Positions 7,001-12,794 are shown, numbered from the stretch's first letter. The stretch is DNA of 12,794 bases from Thermodesulfobacteriota bacterium (GCA_013154385.1 JAADCO010000090.1:1-12794), one strand, 5' to 3'. The notes: a model not told the origin generated them from the letters alone. A program made the numbers and translations.

Positions 7001-7536
7001 TCTATCTCGAGATCCTCAAGCACACCATTGACGAGATGCGCGGTCAGAAGCTCGAGGAGACCTTCGAGCCCGAGGTGAACCTCAAGATCCCCACCTACAT
7101 CCCCGAAGCCTACGTGCCGGACACCGAACAGAGGCTCCATCTCTATCGCGAACTGGCCATGGCGCGCGACCTGGAAGAGATCGAGGCCTTTGCCGAGGAG
7201 CTCGAGGACCGCTTCGGCCCGCCCCCGCCGGAGACGCAGAACCTCCTTGCGCTGGCCAGGTTGAAGGTCCATCTGCGGCGGCTCGGGGTGCGCAAGCTCG
7301 ACCGGCGCGGCAAGGAAGCCGTCTTCGTCTTCGACCCCGCGGTCGAACCCCCAGTGAAGGCCGCGCGGAAGGTGGCCCAGCGCAACGGCTACGTGGTCCG
7401 GTTCACCAAGGACCAGAAGCTCCATCTCTCCGTTTCCGGAGACGAGCTCCTTCCGGAGCTCCTTTCTTTCCTCTCGGCCCTGGAAGAGAGCCTCAAAGGG
7501 GCTTATGATAGGGGAAATTTTGAGGAGGCCCGATGA
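4060..7536 (+). CDS. mfd: Transcription-repair coupling factor Mfd
   Basis: Superfamily 2 DNA translocase of 1158 aa, full family length. Mfd pushes stalled RNA polymerase off lesions and recruits UvrA. Domains in order are: a UvrB-homology module (about 1-330, with QQLGEFCVRGGVIDVYAPG at 159-177); the polymerase-interaction CarD-like domain starting at LKPGDYVVHREHGIGRYLG (from 485); the translocase with Walker A GYGKT (638-642), DEEH box (736-739) and the SATPIPRT motif just after; the TRG region QIRGAGNLLGTFQSGH (958-973); and the C-terminal regulatory domain (about 1010-1158). As expected for Mfd, the N-terminal module has no Walker A. The ATG at 4060 follows GGAGG at 4048-4052. The stop overlaps the next start as ATGA. 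No frameshift or missing motif is seen. Confidence 0.98.
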   Translation: MSFWTGKLKPLGDFLREGKGALALGGLPPAALAFLLSRSRGRRLLLVAPTEEEASSLVAALTFFGAGKVAHLPAPENLPFAGVYPETETSGQRVAALYRLLEERDLCLVASMPALLRRTIPPDLLKVSYEYLLAGEEISREGFIKRLLDLGYEKTGLVQQLGEFCVRGGVIDVYAPGYEAPLRLDFFGDELESIRLFDPDTQRSRESLEEAVVLPVREVLFADPEGLEARLSERLERTPLPADKRGAYFQTLETGRLLDPEEFWLPLVYEKPATIFDYLRADDLLVFVEPDELTEACARFEEKLLLSWERAREGKRVLVEPFESFLSKEEALSLLKREPRLEVFSLPLAEEGVLNFEMRDHRLHLESVRAAPRQAISRGLAYLREHLEAGERVVVVSRDERPAERLKALFHRELSLDEIPIRKAPFEPPSEELEIYVGSLFRGFSAPEFGLMIISEEELFGLRRPLVTSRRKERRRETFLRFEDLKPGDYVVHREHGIGRYLGLVSLELGGLPGEFLLIEYKGGDKLYLPVDRLNLLHRYVGVEGKEPSLDRLGGKSFAARKQKVKKAVEEVAQELLSLYAARKVQKGFSFEPGPLLRQVEATFPYEETPDQAAAIEETLADMQKSRPMDRLVCGDVGYGKTEVAVRAAALAVENGKQVAVLVPTTVLAEQHYRTFSERLTPLGIRVAALSRLKTSAEQKKILKALSAGEIDVIIGTHRLLSADVAFKDLGLLIIDEEHRFGVRHKERLKQLKKNVDVLALSATPIPRTLQLSLLGIRDLSVIDTPPQARLPVKTYLARFEPEIIKQAIERELARGGQVFFVHNRIKGIYALADWLKRLVPKARIEVAHGRTPPQLLEEIMVRFVRREIDVLVCTTIIESGLDIPSANTIIINRADRLGLAEIYQLRGRVGRSDVQAYAYLLVPSLSSLSEEAEKRLKALLQFSELGSGFKLAMSDLQIRGAGNLLGTFQSGHVAAVGYDLYLEILKHTIDEMRGQKLEETFEPEVNLKIPTYIPEAYVPDTEQRLHLYRELAMARDLEEIEAFAEELEDRFGPPPPETQNLLALARLKVHLRRLGVRKLDRRGKEAVFVFDPAVEPPVKAARKVAQRNGYVVRFTKDQKLHLSVSGDELLPELLSFLSALEESLKGAYDRGNFEEAR

Positions 7537-8456
7537 GATTCTTCTTTTTCGCGTTTTTCTTCCTGCTGTTGGCCCTTCCCGCACGAGCCGTGATCGTGGA
7601 CCGCATCGTGGCCGTGGTGAACGACGAGGTCATCACCCTCTCGGAGCTCGACGAAGCCGCCGCTCCCCTCTACAAGCGCTATCTGGCCGGAGTCAAGAAC
7701 CCGGTGGAAAGGGACCGCCTGATCAACGAGATCCGGCGCAAGGTCCTCCGGGAGATGATAGACGACCTCCTGGTGGCCCAGGAAGTGGAGCGCCTGGGGA
7801 TCACCGTGACCGACGAGGAGATAGACCACTTCATCGAAAACGTGAAGCAACAGAACGGTCTCTCCGACGAACAGCTCGAGGAGATGGTCCGGGCGCAGGG
7901 GCTGACCATGGAGGAGTACCGAAAGCGGATAGCGGATCAGATCAAGCGCATCAAGCTCATCCAGACGCAGGTGCGCGGCCGCCTGGTGATCACCGAGGAG
8001 GAGCTCCGCGACTACTATCAGAAGCACTATCTCTCCTCCGGGCAGACCAAGTACGAGCTCGCCGCCATCATCATCCGCGGCGAGGACGCGGAGGAGAAGG
8101 CCCGCAAGGCTTACGAGGAACTGCGCTCCGGGGCCGATTTTGTCGAGGTGGCGCGCAAGTATTCCGTCCTCCCGGACAGCGGCAAAGGCCTGGGAACCTT
8201 CAGCCTGGAAGAGCTCTCCCCTGAGGTGCGCGAGGTGATCAGGGGCCTCAAACCCGGTGAATTCAGCCGCCCGGTCAAGGTGGGGGACACCTGGCAGATA
8301 TTCCTGGTCATCGCGGTTCACGCCGAGGGAGCCAAGTCCTTCGAGGAGGCCAAACCGGAGATCCAGCAAAAGCTCTATCAGGAAAAAGTTGACCAGCTCT
8401 TTCAAAACTGGCTAAAAGAACTCAGGGAAAAATCCTACGTGAGGATCTTGCTCTGA
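7533..8456 (+). CDS. SurA-like periplasmic peptidyl-prolyl isomerase/chaperone
   Basis: Predicted foldase of 307 aa, exported to the periplasm. Residues 1-19 form a signal peptide rich in Phe and Leu ending ARA-V. Residues 20-165 form a SurA_N-type helical chaperone domain (start VDRIVAVVNDEVIT). About 170-265 is one parvulin (PpiC) domain, with the late motif GLGTFSLEELSPEV (219-232) and LKPGEFSRPVKV (239-250). The early catalytic HIL-type motif of active parvulins reads AAIII here, so isomerase activity may be weak and a chaperone role dominant. It has one PPIase domain where E. coli SurA has two. The final 40 residues are helical, as in SurA. The start codon overlaps the mfd stop by 4 bp and the stop overlaps the next start by 1 bp. 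The family is clear; the gene name surA would be too specific. Confidence 0.9.
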   Translation: MRFFFFAFFFLLLALPARAVIVDRIVAVVNDEVITLSELDEAAAPLYKRYLAGVKNPVERDRLINEIRRKVLREMIDDLLVAQEVERLGITVTDEEIDHFIENVKQQNGLSDEQLEEMVRAQGLTMEEYRKRIADQIKRIKLIQTQVRGRLVITEEELRDYYQKHYLSSGQTKYELAAIIIRGEDAEEKARKAYEELRSGADFVEVARKYSVLPDSGKGLGTFSLEELSPEVREVIRGLKPGEFSRPVKVGDTWQIFLVIAVHAEGAKSFEEAKPEIQQKLYQEKVDQLFQNWLKELREKSYVRILL

Positions 8457-8989
8457 TGGCAGAAAACGGGACCAACGGTGGATTAGGGGAATATCTCAAG
8501 CGGCAGAGGGAGATTCGCAACTTCACCCTGGAAGACATCGCCGAGCAGACGAAGATCAGCCTGCGGGCCTTGAGGGCCCTTGAGGCCGAAGACTGGGAGC
8601 TCCTGCCGGCGGAGATCTACATTCGGGGCTTCATCCGTTGCTACTGTGAGACCATCGGCCTCGATCCCAACGAGGCCCTGCTGCGCTTCGAGCAGGTCTA
8701 CGAGCCCTTTCGCCGCCAGCGGGAGAACCCCATGAGCGAGAAGGAATATCTCCCGGGCAAGAAGGGCATACCCCTCCTCTGGATCGCGGTGGCGCTGGTG
8801 ATCATTGTCGTCGTGGGGCTGGGGTACTATTTCTTCCACGTCCGTCAGAAGTCAAAGACCTCCGAAGTCATCCTTCCTCCGGTGACCGAGCCTCTGGAGA
8901 CCAAGGAATCGCCTCTCGGCGAGACCGTCGAGAAGGAATCCCAGAAGGCTTCGGAGGAGGGTTCTTCTCCGTCTTCTGAGTCTCCTTGA
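8456..8989 (+). CDS. RodZ-like helix-turn-helix membrane protein
   Basis: A 177-aa protein with the RodZ plan. Residues 10-75 are a HTH_25-type helix-turn-helix (GEYLKRQREIRNFTLEDIAE, then YIRGFIRCYCETIGLDP). Next come a basic linker, one membrane segment (105-127, rich in Val and Ile) and a short acidic Ser/Glu/Pro tail (130-177). RodZ links MreB filaments to the cell wall machinery through the cytoplasmic HTH. Full-length RodZ usually ends in a periplasmic beta domain (DUF4115), which is absent here; the tail looks disordered. The start overlaps the previous stop as TGATG, and the stop overlaps the recO start as TTGA, so the reading frame is intact on both sides. A cell-shape role is inferred from the fold only; a membrane-bound regulator is the alternative. 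Confidence 0.82.
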   Translation: MAENGTNGGLGEYLKRQREIRNFTLEDIAEQTKISLRALRALEAEDWELLPAEIYIRGFIRCYCETIGLDPNEALLRFEQVYEPFRRQRENPMSEKEYLPGKKGIPLLWIAVALVIIVVVGLGYYFFHVRQKSKTSEVILPPVTEPLETKESPLGETVEKESQKASEEGSSPSSESP

Positions 8990-9720
8990 GAGGGGTTACC
9001 GAAGCCATCATCCTCCATCAGGGGCACGTGGGGGAGAAGGACGTCTATCTCGTCCTCCTCTCTCCCCGCTGGGGCCGTCTTTCCGCGGTGGCCAAGGGGG
9101 CCCGGCGCAGCAAGAGGCGTTTCGTGAACGTGCTCGAGCCCTACAGCCTCATCCGCGCGCATCTGCGCGGCGGGCGGGCGACCCTCCCTCCCTTTCTGGA
9201 CCAGGCAGACCTCCTCGAACCCTACGAGCTCCTCCGCCTCGACCCCCGTCGCTACGTGATGGCCGCCTACTTCGCCGAGCTCACGGAGTCCTTCTTCCGT
9301 CCGGGCACCGGACAGGAGGCCTATCCCCTGCTCAGGCGGGCCTTTGAGGAGCTGCATCGGGCGGGGTCTTCCCCGCTTTTAAAGACGCTTTTCGAACTTC
9401 AGCTCCTCCAGGCGGCGGGCTTTGCCCCGCGCCTTGAGCACTGCGTCCGCTGTCAGAAGGAGCCCGAAGCACCGTTTTCCTTCTCCCTGGCCGACGGGGG
9501 CGTGGTGTGCGCCCGATGCCGGCGGGAGGAGGACCGGCCCCTTTCCGGCGCGGCTCTCGCTGTTCTCAGGCATTTTGGGCGGCTCTCCTGGGATGTGCTT
9601 CCGCGGGTGCGGCCCAAGGAAGAAAGTCTTTCGGAAGCCGGCAGGATTCTCGAAATTTTTCTCAAACGCATACTGGACCGTGAAATCAACGCTTTACGAG
9701 TGCTTAAAGAGATGTTTTAA
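8986..9720 (+). CDS. recO: DNA repair protein RecO
   Basis: RecO of 244 aa, within the normal 230-250 range. It loads RecA on SSB-coated DNA with RecR and anneals strands in the RecFOR pathway. The N-terminal OB fold is recognisable (VTEAIILHQGHVGEKDVYLV, 4-23, then GRLSAVAKGARRSKRRF, 30-46). A helical domain follows, with a four-cysteine zinc site CVRC (153-156) and CARC (175-178). The start is TTG at 8986, overlapping the RodZ-like stop as TTGA. No Met or GTG occurs early in the frame and the OB fold begins at once, so this start is well supported. No good ribosome site lies close upstream, so translation probably depends on coupling to the previous gene. Confidence 0.95.
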   Translation: MRGVTEAIILHQGHVGEKDVYLVLLSPRWGRLSAVAKGARRSKRRFVNVLEPYSLIRAHLRGGRATLPPFLDQADLLEPYELLRLDPRRYVMAAYFAELTESFFRPGTGQEAYPLLRRAFEELHRAGSSPLLKTLFELQLLQAAGFAPRLEHCVRCQKEPEAPFSFSLADGGVVCARCRREEDRPLSGAALAVLRHFGRLSWDVLPRVRPKEESLSEAGRILEIFLKRILDREINALRVLKEMF

Positions 9721-9728
9721 AGAGCCGA

Positions 9729-9741
9729 TCTCGTTACGAGA
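9729..9741. repeat. Palindrome just upstream of the LOG-family gene
   Basis: TCTCGT-T-ACGAGA has perfect 6-bp arms around one base, directly before the ribosome site AGGAGG (9747-9752). It could be a small operator, or a 4-bp hairpin in the mRNA. It is too weak to end the recO transcript. Confidence 0.3.
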
Positions 9742-9757
9742 GCAAAAGGAGGCTGCC

Positions 9758-10441
9758 TTGAAGGACCTCGGAGAGAAGCAATACGTACTCAACGGCTTGG
9801 CGGCGCGTGAAGCCTGGCGGCTCTTCAAGATCATGGCCGAGTTCGTGGAGGGTTTCGAAGAGCTGCCCAAGGTCTATCCGGCGGTGACGATCTTCGGCTC
9901 CACGAGGATAAAACCGGGGCATCCCTACTATCAGAAGGCCGAGACCATTGCCCGGCTCATGGCGCGGGAGGGTTTTTCGGTGATCACCGGAGGCGGCCCG
10001 GGGATCATGGAAGCCGCCAACAAGGGCGCGGCGGAAGAAGGGGCCTACTCCGTGGGGCTCAACATCAAGCTCCCTCACGAACAGGTGCCCAATCCTTACG
10101 CCAACGTGAGGCTCGAGTTCCGCTACTTCTTCGTGCGCAAGGTGATGATGGCCAAATACGCCGTGGCCTTCATCTGCCTGCCCGGAGGTTTCGGGACTCT
10201 GGACGAGTTCTTCGAGGCCGTCACCCTGGTGCAGACCCACAAGATCCGGCCGGTGCCCATCGTGCTGGTGGAAAAGGATTTCTGGTCCGGGCTCGTGGGC
10301 TGGATGCAGGAGCGCCTTTTGGGCGAGGGCATGATCTCGCCCGAGGATCTCCATCTCTTCGCCGTGCTCGACGAGCCGCAAGAGGTGGTGGAATACGTCA
10401 AGGAGAAGGCGCGGGCCTATCGGCTGCTCTCCAAGCGCTAG
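9758..10441 (+). CDS. LOG-family nucleotide phosphoribohydrolase
   Basis: Rossmann-fold protein of 227 aa of the LOG (lysine decarboxylase-like, TIGR00730-type) family. Members cleave nucleoside 5'-monophosphates to base and ribose 5-phosphate; some release cytokinins, others act in nucleotide salvage. Diagnostic motifs are GGGPGIMEAANKGA (78-91) and PGGFGTLDEFFE (142-153), the latter with active-site Glu150. R127 in FFVRKVMM matches the catalytic arginine. The chosen start is TTG at 9758 with AGGAGG 5 bp upstream (9747-9752). The open frame extends further back to 9422, but that part overlaps recO in another frame and encodes nothing LOG-like. The gene lies 37 bp after recO and probably belongs to the same transcript. 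The old annotation lysine decarboxylase should be avoided. The substrate cannot be told from sequence. Confidence 0.88.
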   Translation: MKDLGEKQYVLNGLAAREAWRLFKIMAEFVEGFEELPKVYPAVTIFGSTRIKPGHPYYQKAETIARLMAREGFSVITGGGPGIMEAANKGAAEEGAYSVGLNIKLPHEQVPNPYANVRLEFRYFFVRKVMMAKYAVAFICLPGGFGTLDEFFEAVTLVQTHKIRPVPIVLVEKDFWSGLVGWMQERLLGEGMISPEDLHLFAVLDEPQEVVEYVKEKARAYRLLSKR

Positions 10442-11817
10442 GCGGCCTTTTTCTGCCTTTCCTGAACAATGGCCAGCACGGCCAGGTTCCGCAGGGTGGC
10501 CACCTTCTGGGTCTCTTCGATGGTGAAGGGCCTTTCGCGCACACCGAAGATCATGCCCACCGGACGGCCCAAAACGATGAGCGGAGAAAAGAGAAGGTCC
10601 GCCCCGGGCCAGTGATGGGCAAAGAGGCGGGCCTCCGGAAGCTGGGCGAGGTTTCCGGACCATTCCGTCTTCTTTTGGAAGATGTCGCGGATCAAGGGGC
10701 TCATCGGGAGGCTCTTTCCGCGCAGTTCCTGGCTCTTCTCCCCCACGCCGTAGCGGATGACCAGCTTGCCGTCCCTGGGCCTGATGATGGCCAGGGACAC
10801 GTGGCGGCAGGAGAGGGCCCGGCAGAAGGTCTCGATCACCATGAGGAGGACCTGCTGATAGTCGAAATTCGACGCCGCCAGGAGATTGGTGATCTCCGCC
10901 ACGGCCTTCTGGTAGAAGTCCAGGGATAGCCTGGGTTTCTCCTCCCGAGGGGGGCTCTTTTCCGTTTTCAGTTTGAGGAAGCCGGAAAGCGGCGGATGGA
11001 GGTCCCTCAAGGTCTGCTGGATGCCCCGGACCATCTCCTGGGCGAGCCCCTGTCCCAGGCCCGCTTCGCTCAGGAGGTTGCGCAGAGGCGTGAGGTCTCC
11101 CTTTTCCGCCAGCGCCTCGGTGACCGAGTCTATCTTCGTGATCCAGAAGGCCGGATGCCTCTCCTCCGCACACTTGGGAGACCCTTCAAGGCTTTCCGTG
11201 AGCTTGCGCGGCAGACTCCACTTCTTGGCGAGCTTTTCCCCCAGTTGATAGAGCTTGCGCTTGGCGAAGAGGGGCTTTTCCTTCTCGAGGCTCAAGAGGT
11301 AGCCGTAGGCGTCGGGGGCGTAGATGGCCAGAAGCAGGCGCACCAGGCGGTGAAAGAGCGAGCAGATGAAGATCTCCTCGTGCGGCATCCCCACGTAGGC
11401 CCCGAGCTTCTTGGCCAGGAAGGCCCCGAAGTAGGAGCGGCCGAGGAGGTCCAGCACCAGGCCCTTCTGCTCCTTGGGGGTGCGGGAGAGCATGGCTTCG
11501 AGGAAGCCCGTGGCCAGGGCGATCTCGCGGATAAAGTCGAACCCGAGGAAGATGATGGCCTTGGAAACGGTGGTGATCTCCGTGCCGCCGGGGTTGTAGA
11601 AGCAGGAATTGGCGAGCCGGATGACGCGGTTGGTGAGCCCGTAGTCCTTGAGGATCAGCCCTGCCAGGTCCTGCACGGAGACCTCGTCTTCGGGTTTTAT
11701 GTTGAGCACGAAGTTCACGATCTCCGAGGTCCCCGGGAGGTCCCCTTCTTTGGCCAGTTTTTCGACGAGATAGTTCCAATCCGGAGGGTGTTGTTTTAAG
11801 CTATTTCGAGCAATCAT
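10438..11817 (-). CDS. HDOD-GAF signalling protein
   Basis: A 459-aa cytoplasmic protein. Residues about 15-225 form an HDOD domain: VSVQDLAGLILKDYGLTNRV (47-66), RLANSCFYNPG (67-77), ITTVSKAIIFLGFDFIREIA (81-100). A charged linker (about 280-298) leads to a GAF-like sensor domain (300-455), with a helix, RHVSLAIIRPRDGKLVIRYG (338-357), and FSPLIVLGRPVGMIFGVRE (410-428). HDOD is an HD-fold domain without a complete metal site; the usual late segment reads FHRLVRLLLA (155-164), with R157 where an HD enzyme has Asp, so hydrolase activity is unlikely. HDOD proteins act in signalling, motility and stress circuits, usually through protein contacts; the ligand here is unknown. The ATG at 11817 has only a weak AAGGA about 10 bp upstream. 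The gene is convergent with the LOG gene and divergent from pgpA. Confidence 0.85.
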   Translation of the reverse strand: MIARNSLKQHPPDWNYLVEKLAKEGDLPGTSEIVNFVLNIKPEDEVSVQDLAGLILKDYGLTNRVIRLANSCFYNPGGTEITTVSKAIIFLGFDFIREIALATGFLEAMLSRTPKEQKGLVLDLLGRSYFGAFLAKKLGAYVGMPHEEIFICSLFHRLVRLLLAIYAPDAYGYLLSLEKEKPLFAKRKLYQLGEKLAKKWSLPRKLTESLEGSPKCAEERHPAFWITKIDSVTEALAEKGDLTPLRNLLSEAGLGQGLAQEMVRGIQQTLRDLHPPLSGFLKLKTEKSPPREEKPRLSLDFYQKAVAEITNLLAASNFDYQQVLLMVIETFCRALSCRHVSLAIIRPRDGKLVIRYGVGEKSQELRGKSLPMSPLIRDIFQKKTEWSGNLAQLPEARLFAHHWPGADLLFSPLIVLGRPVGMIFGVRERPFTIEETQKVATLRNLAVLAIVQERQKKAA

Positions 11818-11832
11818 GCTTTTCTTTCCTTA

Positions 11833-11843
11833 TCGAGCCTCGA
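11833..11843. repeat. Palindrome in the HDOD/pgpA divergent gap
   Basis: TCGAG-C-CTCGA has perfect 5-bp arms in the middle of the 36-bp gap between two divergent start codons. It may be a shared operator. It also adjoins the pgpA ribosome site AAGGGGA (11843-11849). No convincing -35/-10 pair was found for either gene inside the gap, so at least one promoter must lie within the opposite coding region. Confidence 0.35.
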
Positions 11844-11853
11844 AGGGGATTTT

Positions 11854-12315
11854 TTGAGCGTGTTTTCTTGGTCTTCTCTGCTGGCCACTGGTTTGGGGTT
11901 GGGGCATCTCCCCCGGGCTCCGGGCACCTGGGGTTCTCTGGGCGCCCTGGTGCTCTATCTTCTCCTCTCTCCCTGGCTCGACCTGCGGGCGGAGCTGATC
12001 GTGGTCCTCTCTCTTTCACTCCTGGGTGTCTGGGCCGCGGGGAGAATGGCGGCGGTCCGCGGGGTGGAGGACCCGCAGGAAGTGGTGATCGACGAGATCG
12101 CCGGGCAGTGGCTCGCCCTGGTGAGCGCGGGGGCCTCTTTCTGGGCGGTGCTGGCCTTTTTCCTCTTTCGCCTCTTCGACATCCTCAAGCCGCCTCCCGT
12201 GCGCCTGGCGGAGAGGCTTCCCGGAGGATGGGGCATCATGGCCGATGATCTCGTGGCCGGTCTCCTGGCCAACTTCTGCTGGCAAATTCTCAGGGTGTTT
12301 CTGGGGGCCAGATGA
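11854..12315 (+). CDS. pgpA: Phosphatidylglycerophosphatase A
   Basis: Inner-membrane PgpA of 153 aa. It dephosphorylates phosphatidylglycerol phosphate to phosphatidylglycerol. Family motifs are all present: RAPGTWGS (21-28), DPQEVVIDEIAGQW (73-86) with its acidic metal/phosphate residues, FRLFDILKPPPV (105-116) and GWGIMADDLVAG (125-136). Hydrophobic segments lie at about 29-40, 47-62, 85-107 and 132-150. The start is taken as TTG at 11854, 4 bp after AAGGGGA; GTG at 11860 is nearly as good and would remove two residues. The stop overlaps the sbcC start as ATGA, so the two are one operon. Confidence 0.95.
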   Translation: MSVFSWSSLLATGLGLGHLPRAPGTWGSLGALVLYLLLSPWLDLRAELIVVLSLSLLGVWAAGRMAAVRGVEDPQEVVIDEIAGQWLALVSAGASFWAVLAFFLFRLFDILKPPPVRLAERLPGGWGIMADDLVAGLLANFCWQILRVFLGAR

Positions 12316-12794
12316 AGCCTCTCGAACTGGAGATCCAGGGCCTCTACAGCTATCGCGAGAAAGAGCGGCTCGACTTTCGGCCCTTCCATCGGGTGCGGCT
12401 CTTCGGCATCTTCGGCAAGACCGGCGACGGGAAGTCCTCGATCCTCGACGCCATGACCTTTGCCCTCTACGGACGCCTCGACCGGCTGGGCCGCAACCTG
12501 AGGGAGGCCGTAAACCCCGCTTCCGGACATCTCCTGGTGAACTTCTCCTTCGAACTCGACGGGGAGGTCTTCCGCGTGAACCGGCTTTTCGATCCGCGCA
12601 GCGGCACGAAGGCCGTGCTCTATCGCCAAGAAGGGGGCCGCTGGCTTCCCCTCGCCGAGAGGACGCGCGAAGTGGAGGACCAACTGGAGCGCATCCTGGG
12701 CCTCCGGTTCGAGGAGTTCACCAAGGTGGTCATCCTGCCGCAGGGGAAGTTTGCGGAGTTCTTGCGCCTCACCCCGGCGCGGCGCGCGGAGATG
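12312..12794 (+). CDS. sbcC: Exonuclease subunit SbcC, N-terminal part (runs off the window)
   Basis: The first 161 residues of an SbcC/Rad50-type ATPase; family members exceed 800 aa, so the C-terminal part lies outside the window. SbcC pairs with the SbcD nuclease to cut hairpins and blocked DNA ends. Visible are the first strand (PLELEIQGLYSY, 3-14), Walker A FGKTGDGKSSILDAMTFALYG (34-54, with K41), and the Q-loop ILPQGKFAEFLRL (141-153, Q144), as in other SbcC proteins. The coiled coil, zinc hook, signature motif and Walker B are not in view. The ATG at 12312 overlaps the pgpA stop by 4 bp. No sbcD lies upstream, where many genomes have it. Confidence 0.93.
   Translation, partial: MKPLELEIQGLYSYREKERLDFRPFHRVRLFGIFGKTGDGKSSILDAMTFALYGRLDRLGRNLREAVNPASGHLLVNFSFELDGEVFRVNRLFDPRSGTKAVLYRQEGGRWLPLAERTREVEDQLERILGLRFEEFTKVVILPQGKFAEFLRLTPARRAEM

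Noticed and set aside
7503..8405. 300-aa minus-strand frame opposite the SurA-like gene
   Set aside because: Antisense shadow; the plus-strand protein has a signal peptide and family motifs.
9422..9757. N-terminal extension of the LOG gene to an ATG at 9422
   Set aside because: It overlaps recO in another frame, encodes Arg/Pro-rich sequence unlike LOG proteins, and a strong ribosome site with TTG at 9758 explains the start.
9734..11173. 479-aa minus-strand frame spanning the LOG gene and part of the HDOD gene
   Set aside because: It lies across two well-supported genes in a different frame and has the Gly/Pro/Arg/His bias of a shadow frame.
10996..11799. 267-aa plus-strand frame opposite the HDOD gene
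   Set aside because: Antisense shadow with no domain; the minus-strand protein shows HDOD and GAF-like patterns.
1..12794. Mobile elements, CRISPR arrays, tRNA or rRNA genes, defence or biosynthetic clusters
   Set aside because: No transposase, integrase, spaced direct repeats, terminal repeats or RNA-gene signatures were seen, and nearly all bases belong to recognised housekeeping-type genes.

Overview
The window is GC-rich, densely packed bacterial chromosome with ten protein genes. Nothing mobile, no RNA gene and no CRISPR array is visible. The gene set (AmtB/PII, Acs-type synthetase, Mfd, a SurA-like foldase, a RodZ-like protein, RecO, PgpA, SbcC) and the signal peptides point to a diderm (Gram-negative type) organism. 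The Glu/Arg/Lys-rich proteins, frequent TTG starts, a sigma-54 promoter and the mfd-surA-rodZ-recO order would suit a Thermodesulfobacteriota/Desulfobacterota-like lineage, possibly thermophilic. That placement is an inference from gene content and style, not from a database search.

Layout. (1) Positions 6-1757, minus strand: an ammonium-uptake operon, amtB then a PII gene. It is driven by a well-formed sigma-54 promoter (1796-1811) and closed by a strong hairpin terminator (6-32). (2) Positions 1758-2031: a 274-bp divergent control region holding the amtB promoter, possible enhancer sites and a sigma-70-like promoter for the next gene, whose -10 lies inside a perfect inverted repeat. (3) Positions 2032-3939, plus strand: an AMP-forming acetyl/propionyl-CoA synthetase, apparently monocistronic. 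(4) Positions 4060-10441, plus strand: mfd, surA-like, rodZ-like and recO, joined by 4-, 1- and 4-bp overlaps, followed after 37 bp by a LOG-family gene. (5) Positions 10438-11817, minus strand: an HDOD-GAF signalling protein whose stop codon shares the palindrome CTAG with the LOG gene's stop. (6) Position 11854 to the end, plus strand: pgpA and the start of sbcC (cut by the window edge), divergent from the HDOD gene with only 36 bp between the start codons.

How the genes work together. AmtB imports ammonium and is gated by its PII partner; the sigma-54 promoter implies control by nitrogen status. The synthetase activates a short-chain acid to acyl-CoA. The mfd cluster joins DNA repair (Mfd, RecO) with envelope biogenesis (a periplasmic foldase and a membrane-anchored RodZ-like protein). 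PgpA makes phosphatidylglycerol, and SbcC is the ATPase half of the SbcCD nuclease. I see no clear undescribed multi-gene system. The points most worth a second look are: a PII protein lacking the uridylylated tyrosine, a synthetase whose acyl pocket looks half Acs and half PrpE, ATA/ATT instead of ATC at Ile-Asp dipeptides, and several perfect palindromes placed exactly at gene starts.
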